A DNA stretch of 64,000 nucleotides from Plutella xylostella (GCF_932276165.1 NC_064012.1:9555501-9619500), one strand, 5' to 3'; numbered from the stretch's first letter, positions 47,109 to 61,671 are shown. Numbers and translations are program-made. Notes: generated by a model not told the origin, from the sequence alone.

Positions 47109-48950
47109 GCGTAGGCCTTTATTATATTATATAGGACCGCCATTCTCACACTATTCGAGATAACAACACCTTATGTCTCCTCGTTGTTAGGTACATACTT
47201 AGCATAGGAAAGGCCGTTTATTGAATTATTGTTTAACTGCATGCATCCTGGTGCGTAATAGCATCAGGTCAGGACGCCATCGGCAGGACCCCACTAAGTA
47301 GATTTAAAACGAAAATAAAAAAACAACTCTTGTGTTTTTTAGTCATGTCTGATGCACTCCGCAAATTTAAGGACTGTTGGAAATTTCAACAAGAAATATA
47401 TACGCATACTTATCGGTATTTAGTTGCCATCGTCTGCCTGCCGCGCTTGTTTCCACCCTTTGCCCACCTCCCCTCTCCCTCGACTGCGACCAGTACGAAA
47501 TGAAGTTAAGGGGATCCCTAAAGCTAAAATGCTAAAGTCGGCTTGATATACTTGATTAGATTGGAAAAACGGTGGCTTCTATCACATTGATAAAAATATA
47601 TTTTGTAGCAGAGGGTATACTGAACATGTTAGTTGCTTATAAATTGGTGCAGGATTATAATAAGTATGTTAAAAAAAATTGCAAACACACCATGTCTTTT
47701 GCCATTTTTTGACTTATTATGAAAAAACCCTCGAAATCAGAGGGCCCATTTTCATGGAATCTTATATGTATGTGTAGGTAATTAAATTCTTAACAAAGTT
47801 ACCTTAAAGAGTTGGATTTAATGGACCAGAAGTCAACTTTTTTTGCAAAAAACTAATAAATTCCGGTTTAAAAATGATGACACCGTGACAGATTTCAGAT
47901 TTCTTCAGTCGTCGCCCTGGTGGCGGCCTGTTAGGAGCGATACCCACGCCATTTTATTTTTTATCAAATATTTCACAAAAACTGAATAAATCAACAAATT
48001 ATGACTACAAGTATTATAATACATATGCATTTGCTATGGAAAGTTAATTTTCTAATCATTTTAGATGCAGAAAAGCCGAAAATTCTTAGAAAACATTTCG
48101 CCTTTTCGATTTGTTTACATTTTTTACTATAGAGTTACAGATGCATAGACAAAGGTAAACATTGCACATAATGACACTTATTAGATTCTCCGAATAAGAA
48201 CTATACGGTCAATGCAGTATGCCAAAGCGCGAGCCTGTTTATATTCTGAGGGGTAATTTATTTTATTTTAACGGTTGTGTATGGTAGGTAAGCTACACAA
48301 TATACAGGGTGTTGAAAAGTAAGTTCATAATTTGTTTTATTTGAAACCAAAAACCGTAGTTAATTAAAAATATATATATTTTAAGATGTGGTAGTCTGTA
48401 CACTACAGGTTGTTAAAAATAAGTAAGTATTTTTAAAAATTGAAGATCTAAAATTTACATAATTTTTTAAATCTATTTAACAAGCTTTGCAAAAAAGCGG
48501 TTAAGTGCGACTGTATCTCGCCATGAAAAAAATGAAATGTTTACTGTAGCTATGAATTTTATGCGTTACAAGTGGAATAAAATACCGCATAATATTATGT
48601 ACAACTATGTAAGAGCCTAGTTTTAAAAAAAAACTCATAAGAAAATATTAAATACACAGGTTTTTTAACCCCTGAAGGAAATAGAGGGGTGTTATAAGTT
48701 TAAAGTAAGGGCTGAATTTTTTTTTTAAATTAGGGTGATAGGTAATGTATATTTTTAATGATTTTTTCAAATAGATAAATGTTATACCATTTTTAAATTG
48801 CCATAAAATTACCTATAGTTATAGTTATAGAAAAGGGCAGGGCTACCAGTGCCCATTCGCCACTGCAACCTAAAAGATCTATAAATTATGACTCCCCATG
48901 CCGAGTCTCACTCTACAGGCCCAGGTCTTTTATAAACCTGATATTACCTA

Positions 48951-49209
48951 TACAGGATGTTGCAAAAAGGGTATACTGTGCCGAAAGGGTTTGACTCAGG
49001 GGTTATTCTGAACAACTTTTGTTCTCCAAGTTTTGGAAATTCTCGAAAAATAAATTCGGTCTCTATAGTAAAAAGTCACGTGATCGAATAAGTTTCTATG
49101 TAAAAGGTTTTGTTACGTGAATTTTCAAAATTGTAGAAGAAGAGTGGATCAGAATGGCACCTAAATCCACTTTTGGCTAAGCTTTATACCCTTTTTTCAA
49201 TACCTTGTA
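48951..49209. mobile_element. 259-bp MITE with TACAGG ends
   Basis: Left end tacaggatgttgcaaaaagg then gtata; right end, inverted, tatacccttttttcaatacc then ttgta. Similar acagggtgtt ends occur at 48300 and, inverted, near 51025, 51255 and 51390, so 48.3-51.4 kb appears to be a nest of this family. Confidence 0.6.
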
Positions 49210-49837
49210 TAAAATATCGTCAGCGTCACCTTAGATCGTAATCATCGTAACTCCTCGTGACCAAATTTTAGAGGAGACAAAAATACTGTTTTATTTGTAG
49301 TTCTAGTTGGCATACTACCCACCTAAAGTTTTTTTTAACTAGCCTAAAAATGATTTGTTTAGACAGTCTATCTTCCTGTTCAACCGCAGCCTGAGTGCCA
49401 GTGACTCAATGACTGAAAGGAGGCCATTAGTGCTCCTAAATAAATAAAGCAGGCCTGTAGATTATCTTTCAGTGTACCGACACATCTGATTGCTGTAAGA
49501 GCCTGATAAGCTCTTCGAACGAGTCATACCTCTGTGGTGGTACGGTTTCGACCTTTCGGACAGTCAGTTTGGCATCCGAAATGCGGATTCGAATAGTGGG
49601 TACAATACTTTGCGTTCGTTCACTGTCGGAGCAGGATAAGAACCACGGGCGAGTTGTTGCGCTGGCTGTTTGCTTAAAAATAGTAACCGCGTTCAACTCT
49701 ATCCCCTAGAGGGCGAACCTTCCATCTATACCATCACTTGTCTTCTTATCTGCAGAAAATTGACAGAGGTCATACGTGTCTAACAAGTACATTAAGGATG
49801 CGAAAAGAGAGGGTTTGTTTTCACTGAAGAAGTTCAG

Positions 49838-50285
49838 TTGCGGAGTTCCTTAGCGGTAGGTCTTGGACCCCTCTGCTGTGGAACTTGGCATACAACGCGG
49901 TCCTGCAAATCAAGCTCGCAAACGGCGTTAGCACAGTGCATTTTTCTAATGTCACACAGGTCGTGAGGTAGGCTGAGAGCCTCCTTCGGGGATGACATCC
50001 CAATGATTCATTACGAAAAAATTGCTGCAGCTGTGCCTGCCATGCAGTGCATGGGCTACTTCCGAATCTGGGGGGCTGTTGCAAAGGAGTCCGTTGCCTC
50101 TATACGGTACGGGTTCCGTGCGATCTATGATCCTTCCGGGAGCACCTGTCTTGTCAAGTCGAAGAGAATGGCTCGTATTCGACGCAACCTGCAGTACTGG
50201 TGGGATTGGTTGGAGGACAGGACAGCAGGAAGCTGCAGCAGCCGTCATGCTGTGATTCGACGCATAGATGCAAAAAAAAGTTGAA
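49838..50285 (+). pseudogene. Decayed R1-clade LINE reverse transcriptase fragment
   Basis: The frame reads TPLLWNLAYNAVLQIKLANG then VSTVHFSN, recalling the R1 motif GPLLWN.AYDAVL......YADD with the catalytic YADD lost. A later open frame (50003-50284) reads VKSKRMARIRRNLQYWWDWL. Stops and frameshifts separate the pieces. Confidence 0.5.
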
Positions 50286-53200
50286 AGTAAATTCATGTTA
50301 ATAAAATATTAGATCTTAATTTAACAACATAACATTGCAAAAGAAAAATTAACATTGTTGAGTATGTTATTGTAATTTACTAAAGTAGTAATAAAAACAA
50401 AGGCTTATTGCATAGTTTTCGTTCACGTTCGCCTACATCGCACGTTGTATATGAGAATAAAGGGTATAATTACTAAGTTTTCTTGTTTAAAAATCACGGT
50501 TTGGGGTTTAGAGGAAAACAAATGGTAAAATGCGGAATACAGTAATTTTTTCGAATAAAGAGGAAAACATGTGAATTCAAAAAAAGTTTCTATTGACACC
50601 AAAGAGTACTTTTCGCCGAGAAAAGTGGAGTTACAATGTTTGCGATCTAAAGTGATGATAGAACTAGAACTTATTTTTTCAGTTCACCTGCTGTTGAGTG
50701 AAATCGTAATTAGGTAAATGACTCCTTGACATGAAAATAACTTTTTTTTTATAATCGTTATAACAAAACCGTTTTTTTTTAATACAGCAATATTTGTAGG
50801 TGTACTTACAGTGAGCAAAAGAGCGCAGCAAGGTGTAAATTTTTTGGTTTTTAAGAAACAAAAATATTATTTCTGTCATATCCCAAATACACATAAGTAC
50901 TTAAAAAAAAATACACACTCTCGCCTTGTACTAATGTACCCCCTTGCGGGGGTACTTACATGTTATTATTTTTCTGGTGACCTCCCCATATCCCTTTGCC
51001 TGCTACGTAACCTTTTGTGACACCCTGTATATATGCAGAGTTCTGCAAACTACTGTTCTGCTTTTGAAACACCAAAAAAAAACAGGTCGTCTAACTAAAA
51101 GGTCACGTGACCAAAAAAAAATTATATGAAGAAGCGTTTTTTTCATGAATATAAAAAATTACGTAGGATAAAAGTTTTTCAGAGTGACGCCTGAGTAACG
51201 CCCTTTCGGCTAACTATACTTTTTTTATAACACGGGGGCAGAGTTTAATACAACACCCTGAACTATTAAACTCTGATAATATTTTCGCGATTTTTTTACA
51301 TTCTGATTTCATTTCCTGGCTTAGAAATAACATCAATAACATGCTGCACACGTAGGTTTCGGCATAGTATTAAACCCTTTTTGCAACAACCTGTATAAAT
51401 ATCGGCACGGGTACGACTTTATATATAATTAATTATTAAATATTAAAAATACTTTCAAATAAAAATAAATATTTTCGTATCACAAAACAATATTACCTAC
51501 TTACTTAGTATATTTTTAACAAAGTGGCATGTCTTCACTTTTATGTTTTCGAGTACTATGTTAAAATTTCATGTCATTGTCCGTAGAACGCCCCGCATAC
51601 CTCAACCCCCCCTCACTAGATTTGACAGATTCTGATTTTCTTCCAGCTTTAGTGACAGCCTTAACTGGTAAAAGCTGAAGCTTTTTGAGAATATTTAACT
51701 AATATGGCTATAAGCGCAGGTATAAAATAAATATTTCCATTGAAGTCAATACATCAAAACAACTCTACATCAAGATATCAACCGTTGTTTACATGAGCGT
51801 AGTTTTTAGATGGTTTCAAAGAACAGATATGTCCCAAGTATACGTGCAGTGATGTCAGTAAGTTTAGTGTTTACATTAAAAATAACTATAGCAATAGCAT
51901 CAGATGCGGATGCGGACCGTTGACGGAGGCCTTAAGTAAATAAACGTACCTGAACGCGGCCGGGCCGCCGTCTTCTTTACGGCTCCTCGAAATCACAACC
52001 GTGACGTTATAACACTGTTTTATTGCCGTACGGTCAATAATAACTATGACATAACTGCACTAGAGTTCATTATCATAAATTTAGCCTTCAAATAGCTGGC
52101 TAGATGAATAAACACACTCGGTTATTTTATCTCTTTGTCTCGATTTTACTGTAGGGTTCAAGTGTGAATCAATTGAGACGTAATGGATTTGATTCTAAGC
52201 CAAGTGCTATGTTTTATTGTAGGTACAAATATTAATGTAAACAGCTTATTTGTGAAAATAACATCATGCTACTCGTATTTTGCTGATATTGATATTGATG
52301 TATTCTGTGAAATGGTCGCACCACCACTACTAGATGTTTGCTGAAAATACCTAGAAAACTAACTAAATACATAGGTTTGTCGTAGATTTCGTGTTAAAAG
52401 TGCCGGTAACTTAAATATTTCCTTAAATTACCTATTTGTATATAATATGCATTTAAAAAAGTTAATGATAGGTATAAACTTAAATCAAATGACCTACCTC
52501 TTTCAAATAGTTTTTATAACATTTCCAATGCAGGATTGCGTGCCGCTAACAACACTTAACACCGTGGCGTATGTTTTGCACAACCATTACACAGAGAGAC
52601 CGGTCACGTCTCTGTACGAGGGAATATTCTACTGCTTCGCTCGTATAACACGCCGCAGCGTAAATTCACGTGTGTACAATCAACGACAAAAGAGTTGCCG
52701 TCTACTTGTTCCAGCCCCGTACTAGTGACTGAGAAGCGGCGAGACTCTGATGCGGCTGCGACGTGAGGTGCGCTCGACCTTCGTAACCTCTCGCTCGTAT
52801 CGCTACCACACACCAACACCTTTATCGTCTACCACATAAAATACATTTCCCCTCGGCTTTACCGGTACCATGTAAGATTGCAGCTCTAGGATTGCCGTTG
52901 CACGGATCTCCTTTATTTAATTCCCTTTAATGAAGTCGACGATCCTTGCTAAGATGCCGCCCCGATTAGTGTTTCTTGATAAAGAAAATGTATTTTACAA
53001 TCGTAGAAAGACGCTAATAATGTAATTAGCCAATGAAATGAGAGGTACTTACTTTATTACTTCACAGCAGACCTAATAATTTCTTTGCGTTTATGCTGCT
53101 AACACCTTACGATACGACCTCAAACATAATATTTTGCTTACGATACGAATAGTTACGAAACGACCTCAAACATAATATTTTATTCATTAATTATGGAAGT

Positions 53201-56200
53201 ATAAAACTATCGAAGGAACGAATACATAAAATTTATATTTTAGATATTATATTATGCATTATTTGTCTAAATCCTCAATTGTACATTATGTTGGTTTGTG
53301 TTAGTACCTCCCTATGTTATTTAGTTGTTAGCGACTGCTATTTGAAATAATTACCCCGCCCGATCTGACCCGAGATAAACTTATCCAGCCATCGAGTGTT
53401 TATGATAACCTTTAGGTAGGTAGGTACTTGCGGCATGTTTAAGTTTTCGTAAAAGCCGAACTCAGCATTTAACAAAAGGTTATCATATTATCAACTTATA
53501 AAGAAAGATCATTTATGAAACGATGTAAGTACTAGTGAGAAAGCCTCACCGAACGAACTCGGGTAAACAGTAAAGTAGAAGCTCTCCTTCAACACCCAGG
53601 GGTCCCAGGATAGAACCCTGGGTAGCACCTTCAATTTGCATACCTATCTAAATCGTGTAAGTATTATTATTTTCTACTTTAGGTCATAGAAGGCTTAGTA
53701 TACTGATGTCCAAGTTGGTCATCGGCCTTATTGTGTTACGAGAGTAATGGAAAAGAGAGTATTTTTGTGTTCAAGTGGGAATTCTACCTGAAAGTATTTA
53801 AATTACAAGGTAGAGTAACTTTAAAAGTACTGTGATGAGTATTGGAGGGTTTGGATCGTGTGATATACTCACACAATTAGAGTAATATGCGAGGTCAATT
53901 CAAAAACTTCCAAGATTCTGAAACTCAGTCAATATGCTTTCAAGATTTTCGTTTCTCTCCTACCCTTACATGCTACTGAGTAGACAGTGGCGACTCCTCT
54001 TTCAGGCTGAAACTTTTGTCTAATGTTGGCTTTAATCGTACTGAAGAAATGACGATGGCCAGATGCTTCCGACGTAATCATTATTTGTACAACTGTATTT
54101 AAATTGTTTCCCTTACATAATCTATCTCATGATTTATAAGGTTTGAAACATCCTACTTGAAAGGTATTTATAGTTTATACATATTCAGATTTTAAAATAT
54201 ACATATATCTTTTCTAGATTAAAACTAATGTCCCTTTATCCAGGCTAAATATAGGTTTCCCTAGAATTATCTGTCTATTAGTTTTATATCTTAATTCAGG
54301 AAAACCTGAGGTCTTCTGGGACTACCTCATGCATTCGTTCAATACCTATAAAGCCATGAAAGCATGGATCAAAAGGAACAGAACATAGGGTGATAGAGTA
54401 TATCATTTTCAACAATTATTAGCTCTAAGATTCAGCTCTGTAAGCACAACAAAACAACAAAAAAGGAAGAAATAATTCAGATTTATTTATATATCTATTA
54501 TTATCGAAACAAAAATAACTAACGCTTTTCCCCTGGAGTATGATTATGTTCACTATTTCATGAAAATCCGTATTTGTATTCGTAGCACCGTTTGTTCTCT
54601 TAGCACCTTTGAAATAGACTTGCAGGTAGTTTAGAATGGAATTTTAGTTTATGATAGGTCTTTTAAATAAGCCCTACCTAGTCATAGCTAGGGAACCGGT
54701 CGCGGTTGCGCCTCTCACTTGCGGCACATGCACCTAATAGCTAATGGTCACATTTATCCAACTAGTGGTCCATTTACATTCAAAATATATTTGAGGAAGT
54801 TGGTGTTGGTAGTACTGATTCCGGTTGAAGGTTTGTTATTTTCTCTTTGACAGTGGTAAACCTACAACCATACTGTAATACTATAAAAAATCGTAACGAT
54901 GTTTAACGGGAACAGAATTGGACAGTTTTATAATGAGATGGACGCCCTAGTCGCAATCCTATTAACAAAACGGCAAAATTATGTTATTATGTATTTAGAA
55001 TAGTGTAGATCCAATATTGTATAGGATAAATCATACATAAAAATGTACATATCCAGAACTGATCAACTTTCTAGTTTAATCCTTCAAAAATTTATTCGTG
55101 TAGCCATTCGTGGTATACATTCTAGTTTCAGTGAAGTTGTTTACAGTTAGTAGCATGTAGCCCGTTGCTTGTTGAGTGATGGCCGCCACTCACATCTCCT
55201 TACCATCTGCTTCCAGTGGTTTCACCCGACCAAATAGGAAATCATTTTATTTATAGAAAAACGTTAGTACCTAATTTTCTATGCAACCTGACTTTGTAGG
55301 ATTTTCTTAAATAAAAGTAAAGGATCACATTTAACATTTATTTTCAGAGTTAAAATTACGTTGGAATAAGACGGAACACCCATATACACATTTATGTGCT
55401 TAGTCGCGCGTGCTTATTGTTAGACACTACAAATTTACATATATTTTCAACAACATTTAAATACATCAAGATATATAATTTTAATTAACATTGTACAAAC
55501 GATATAGTTCGCTACAAACATTTCCTATGAAAATACTGTATTTGATCTTTTGAATCTTTGGAACCTTTTATTAAAATATACCTACATCTGATTAAAATAT
55601 TTTTTTTTCGTTTTTCATTGCTCACAAAACATTCATTTCCTAAAAGAGATAATTAATGCGTAATTGAGTACCTAAATATACATTATATTTGTCTGAATAA
55701 AGCTCTAACTTTCTTACAACTACATCATATGGGAACATCTACGATCATTTCATTTGTGATGGCAACTACTTCAGAATTAACTTTAATAACGGATAAAGAC
55801 AAAATCTACGTATTTCTACTTCTATCGCAACTGGTTATGTAATGGAGGAGCTATTTGTCCAATCCTTAAAACTAGAGGAATATCGCTGTTGCGCTTTAGG
55901 GACAGGGCTACCTACCAACAAGATAATATGAAAAAACATTGTACTACTGAACCTAAACACATTGTGAGTAGTTCATATACATTAATTACTCCATAGACAC
56001 AATTAAATTATGGCATCTGCAAAAGTTGAAAAGCACAAAAGTATAAGCGAAACCTTTAGAACATAATGCATGGCATCATTATCGAAGTAGAAAGTCTCGT
56101 TTAATACATCGTTATCAATACGGCGTGTTAATCACGATTCGAGATATAGTCACTTAGGTGATAAAGATGACGTGCATTGTGATGCAGCCGGGAAAATGAT

Positions 56201-56543
56201 GATTTACCTTGAAACGTAAAAGCTCTATTGTAACTTACATAAAATAAGATTATAATATTAGAAAATTAGAGTATTTTTCTTAAAACAATATCGCCTTGAA
56301 TGACTTAAACATACACACTTGTATTCAAAACAAGACAAAGTAAACGATTAATATCACAGCAAAGAAACTAAATCGGAGCACAGTGACAGCGACGGCGGCA
56401 ATAGGTGCGGCGGCGGCGCTGCGCAGCGTGTGGTCGAGCGTGGAGGTGGTCCCAGCGGACCCCGGCCGCAGGCACCCGCCGCCGAGACCTGCCGGCGGAG
56501 TCTCCACCCGCACCAGCGAGTCCGAGTGCTCAGGAACTCCGGC

Positions 56544-59500
56544 TCATTCCTCGGGCGCCGACGGTCCTTGCCCCGTGTCGAACGTCGTAGTCGGCTTCTC
56601 GGGAAGCGGCCGATTTATCATTTTTCCCGACGAATTCGAGTTGGAATGAGAGGGGCTCGACTCGTTTGATCGGACGGCGCTCCGTGGCTTAAGACCTGGC
56701 GAGAAGGGCAGGAGACTGTCAGCCTGCGAGACTTCAGTTGGACTAGAGCTTGAACTGGAGCTAGAACTATTCTTCTCACGTAACGCATCCAAGTATGGGC
56801 CACGGGGCAACAAGGCCTGTTCACCGACTACATCAGGCATTATATTCAAGACAGGACGTCGGTCGTTGTTTGCAATCTCAGCATATAAGTGTATGGCGAA
56901 GTCTTTGGGCTCGAAGTATTCGTGTGCCAGAGCAGTCTGCCGGTTGTACGGCGAGATCGGAGTCAGTTTATCCAATGAGGGAGTCCGTGTGCCTATGCTT
57001 TTCATTTGCTTTTTATTTTTTCCAAGTCTTGGAGCCGTGTTCTGGAACGGCAGCTCGTAGACATTCTCTACGACAGACAATGTTGGTCTTGGGGAGTTAC
57101 AACTCTCTTCTACTTTGATAAGCTCGTATAAGTGTTCGATCATTTCCCGGGCTTCCACGTAGTTCTCAGGGTCATCTAGTTTGTCCTTCAAACTTTCAAG
57201 CAGTTCCTTTGTCAATTCCTCAGGTAACGTTTGGGTTTGCTTGTCATCAGTTGGTACCATATCCTGAGTGTATCTGGGCAATGCGGTTTCTTGGACGACT
57301 TCAACTCGTGGGTCATTTAATCGTTGGCGTTCAGAATATTCATGTACTGCAATTTGGGATATTGAACCTGCATTATCAATTCCGCTCCGATTCGAATGAC
57401 AGCATAGACATGCAAAACATGATGAATGTCTCTCCAAGAAGTTTTTCAATGTTCTACAGTAGCCTTTACGCTTCATCCATTTTATTAATGATATCAATAA
57501 AACGATTATGAGACAGCCCAAGACAGTAACAACAACTATTCCGATAACTTTTTTGTTCCTGTCGCTTAAGGCTTCTTTTTCTTTTCGGGCATGTGGAAAT
57601 CGGGGATTCTTTATTTCTGGTGTTACTGCTCCTCTGTCTTGAAATGGTAAACATTTGATACTGTCGCCATCGTTGCAAACTCCATCAACAAATTGTTTGA
57701 CTAGCATATTTTGCTCGGGAACATTGAAACACCTTGCGAAGAATTCGTTGATAGTGCAGAAACTTTGGTCCACGAATGAGTCACCGGATTCAGCTCCCAT
57801 TACTTTGGCTAACCACGGCGCAATATCGCAGTAACAAGCTTGACCGTAGTAGTTTTTCTTGTATTTGATACCATCAGCAAGCGAAAGCTGAGCTTGCCCA
57901 ATAAATCCTAAACTATTATCGTGTAGCGTTTCGATTTCATTGTCAACAAATACTAGTTCATGTATAGTAGCTCCAGGCGCAATAATAGCGTCGGGACCAA
58001 GTTCATCAAATGAATTCCTCTCCATCAAAAACGAATTGCAATAGGCAAGTTCAAAAGCCCGTTCACTAAAGACGTTGAATTCACTATCCGTTATGATGAC
58101 TGTAGCCACCGTCACGTTCACCGCACCCGTCTCAATGTTTTCAAATCTGGAAAGAGATATAGTTCATTTATGAATCATATCGTAACTCGTGTAACTATTG
58201 TTTAAATAAGTATGTATAACCATGTCTGATAGTTCGAATTAAAACGACATAGGTAATACTCACGTGGAATGTGAAATATTGAGCTTCGAAACGGCAGACT
58301 GCAGTGCGTTGGACGAGAGGAGACGTACTTTGCAGCCGTCAAAGTACAGGCTGTTGATGAGTGATTTCTGTGCGAAGGCTTGCGCGTGCACATGGCTGAA
58401 GGAGCAGTTGATGGCCATCACCACGTTGTAGGTGTTAGCTATGAAGGCGTCCGCGTAGATGTGCTCCACCGACACGCTGTGAAGCAGGATCAGCGCCGCC
58501 GACGAACCAAAAGTCTGGCTTGGGAACTGCGGGACCGTTGAGTTCTTCAACTCGATCTGAAAAGATTCAAACATCCCTTTTTTACACATGCAGCGCAGTT
58601 TCGTTGTGACAGCTTTATAATTATTTTAGTTCTCCGTCACCCAATCGATCGCAGTGCAAACTTTTTGTGCGCTATTTAAAGTTGGTCTAAAATTCAAGTT
58701 CAAATGTAACAGCGTGTTATTAATTCGCTTTGCAACCTGACACTTTATAATTGAACGCGGCAGTTCTTTGTTTAAACATGGAATTCGCTGAAAAAGGTCA
58801 CTCTATACTGTTATATCGGCTTATAACTAGATGATTGAATGGTATGTAAGAGTATAGTGACTGACCACCATGCCGGGTCCGTGTTGGCCGATGTTGGCGG
58901 CGCCGGCGTCCAGCGTGAAGGTGCCGGGGCTCAGCCGCAGCTGCTGCACTCCCTCCACCGTGATCTTCAGCAGCCACGAGAACGGCTCCGAGTCCAGAGA
59001 CACGAATTGGCACTCGCTGATGGTCACCGACAGCGGTCCTGCAACAACGACAAACTCGGTTAAATTACTTACACGGGTATGCGTGCGCTTCGGCCTGATT
59101 AGTGTTAGCATCCGGTGTTGGTTAGTTTTAACGAGGTGGCTGGGCTATTCCGACTATAAGGATTTTGGAGCCTTTTAGAGGAAACCCCACTTTGAAAAAA
59201 AAATCAGTAATGCTATTTTTGCATGGCTGACGTCTTTTCGTGAACAAAATAAGAGCCCAAAGTCCCCAGAGGCCAAAGGCTTTTGTACGGAAATTTGTTA
59301 GACATAATTTTATGTAATTTAATGTACATACATAGCTCATGAGCATTACAAAGCAACACAATAGTTAGTAGGTAGCTAGTGCTCAGCGTTTCAGCGCTCC
59401 GCGAAATTCCGCGATATCATAGTATCGACCTATAATTTTGTAGAAATGGAGTACTTAATGCCATTTTTTTCCTGAAAGCTTTTATTATATTTTCGCAAAA

Positions 59501-61671
59501 AATATACATTTATTGGTACGATTCTTTTCAATTAAATTAAGTAGCTTAACAATATAAGAAATAATAGTTTCATTCCTAAGTCTTTATGTAGAATTTCTTG
59601 TCCTTCATACATACTATCCGATCAAGCAACAAGTACGAAAATCCAGAAAGAAAGCTGAGGCATCCCTATTATCACTTCTTTATACAAACAAATTATGTGT
59701 CTATTGTCTTAAAAAGCGCGTACGATGAGCCGGCCTATGAGTCATTATCCCGTAAAACACGAGCACGATGTCGGGGAAATGCGTATTTTTAGCCGTCGTC
59801 GGTCCGCGGCGAGTCGGCCAGCGCCGCCCGCGCTAACCTAGTCTCTCTCGACTGTTCACTCGATTATATGTCCACAGGTTTCACGTTTGAGCTTCCGTAA
59901 TTTCGCAGACCAATCGTCATAATCGGTTTAAAACTATGAATAACGTAAACGACTACATATTTGATGTCGTATTTCGCTTTTTTTACGACGGTCTCTGCGT
60001 CACTGGAAACAGCTTCTGGACACATGTTTCATTGGGAGTTATTTAGCTCATGCCACGACTTCCTTTTGAGTACGAGTTCAATGATGATTATCATCGTCAT
60101 AGAAACAATAATGTAGTATGGTTGATTTATGAATATTTTGGGTAGCAACTAACCAAATGGAACAATTGCTACATTTGTAAAAGTTTCGTTAAATGCGTAA
60201 GTACGGGCAGTACAATAAAGCATTGTTTGGTTTCTTTAGATGAACTTCTTTCAAACCTGAAATTTGCAACTTTAGTTACCTACTTGTTGTTACTTATGTA
60301 CGGTATTTTTTTTGCTAAGAACTCGAACATTTACCTACTGTAAATAGGTATAATGCTAAGCGCGACGTAATTATACAAACTGTTGCTCTTTAACTGTAGA
60401 AGTTTAGAATGCTTTCCGAAATATATATGTGGACAGACTGCATAAATACTGAAATAGAATTAATATAATTTCTTACAACAGGACATAGACGCAGAAGCCA
60501 TCTATTGTTCGAGTCCATTGAAGCTGAATACACCATACGGCATTGTTGGATCTTTAGCTGCAATACTTCATACAAGTGCATCGCACATTGCAAGGAAAAT
60601 AAATTAATAAAATCTATTAGAAGACGATAGCTCTGGCTAGAAGTAGTTGTATTAGGATCATTTGTAGTGAAGTCACGCAACGATAAGAATGCCGTACACC
60701 ACAGGTACCCATCGGGATCCCTTCTAGTTTTTTTTTTGGTATGAACGTGTCCAAATTGTAGGACTGTCGCTAGCATTTTAAACAATACACCGCCCGGGTC
60801 TATCTGTGAATACGTGGATACAGCTAGTTTGTTATGGCATCTGCGGAACATGAGGGTTAAATTGTTAGTATGTGACAGACTACAATAAATTAACAAGCGC
60901 GTTCTAGAATATGCAATGATAGAGTTCGCTTTGCATAAATAAATAATAAATAATTATCTAGGAATATGCGCCTGCTCTTTTGTAACAGCCCAGCTCAGCA
61001 ACGCTATCGCTCAAAGGTACATTCACGGTAAGGCCACGTTATTATTGTAAACACAACATGTATGAACAATCGCTTATCAGTCGATGTAATAAAGCTATTA
61101 TATGGTAGGATGTAATTATACAGTGGGTGATTGGCTAAACGTGAGCCTTTTGTGCGAGTATTATACTGGACAGTCCTTTAGGGTGATGCCCCATTGGTGC
61201 GCTGCGTTGCGTTGCAAAGGAACGTCCATAAAAAATATGGCAGCGACGACGCAACGCACCATTGAGGCTAGCGGCTGGGAGACGGGAATCAAATGCATTA
61301 AAAACAGCGTTGTGTACGAAACGTACGACCGCTTCCGCCCGTCGCAAGTTTCGTACCAGCAGACTTACGGAGCTTACATACCTTTCAAGTTGGAGAAGGC
61401 CTTGTCCTCGATGCGTATGGTGTCGCACTGGTGCACGTCGAGCACGAGATGCACGACGTTGAGTGCGACGGCGGCGCCTCGGCGCAGCAGCAGGACTCGC
61501 GCCCCGCTCACGGCCACGTGGCGAAGCTCGCTCAGAGCGCTCAGGCTGTGAGCGTCGAAGCGAACCGCCTCGGCGCCCGAGATCAACAGCTCCGTCGTCG
61601 AGTTGGGCAGGTCGCCCTCCAGGATGTCCAGTTGCTGGGGATTATCGGAATTCACCATCAATATCAACATT
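56544..61671 (-). CDS. Large single-pass membrane protein with repeat ectodomain (5' exon missing, at least 785 aa)
   Basis: Exons: 61671-61382, 59038-58866, 58556-58264 and 58146-56544; phases join without a stop. The ectodomain has units such as DTIRIEDKAFSNLKGPLSVT, EHIYADAFIANTYNVVMAIN and VDNEIETLHDNSLGFIG, then a Cys-containing cap (ACYCDIAPWL ... FCTINEFFARCF). The transmembrane helix (VIGIVVVTVLGCLIIVLLIS) is near residues 452-473 counted from the Met at 61670. The tail of about 310 aa has a CFACLCC cluster that may be palmitoylated, tyrosine motifs (NVYELPF), a nine-serine run and a proline motif RPLPEKP. The signal-peptide exon was not found. Same family as the 42762-44352 gene, but with a much longer tail; no name assigned. 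Confidence 0.85.
60390..60896 (-). other. Unassigned 168-codon open frame in an intron of the membrane protein gene
   Basis: The frame holds LQFGHVHTKKKTRRDPDGYL and FLSLRDFTTNDPNTTTSSQS. It lacks splice-phase fit with the surrounding exons and I recognise no domain. It may be a retroelement remnant or chance. Confidence 0.3.

Larger units (their letters stand above)
44353..56543. other. 12-kb spacer between the two membrane protein genes
   Basis: AT-rich with MITEs and a LINE remnant listed separately. A GC-richer patch at about 52590-52800 has open frames on both strands but no recognised motif; it could be a promoter or 5' exon of the 42762-44352 gene. The stretch 53-56.5 kb shows nothing notable beyond expected 3' UTR of the gene to the right. 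Confidence 0.5.
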
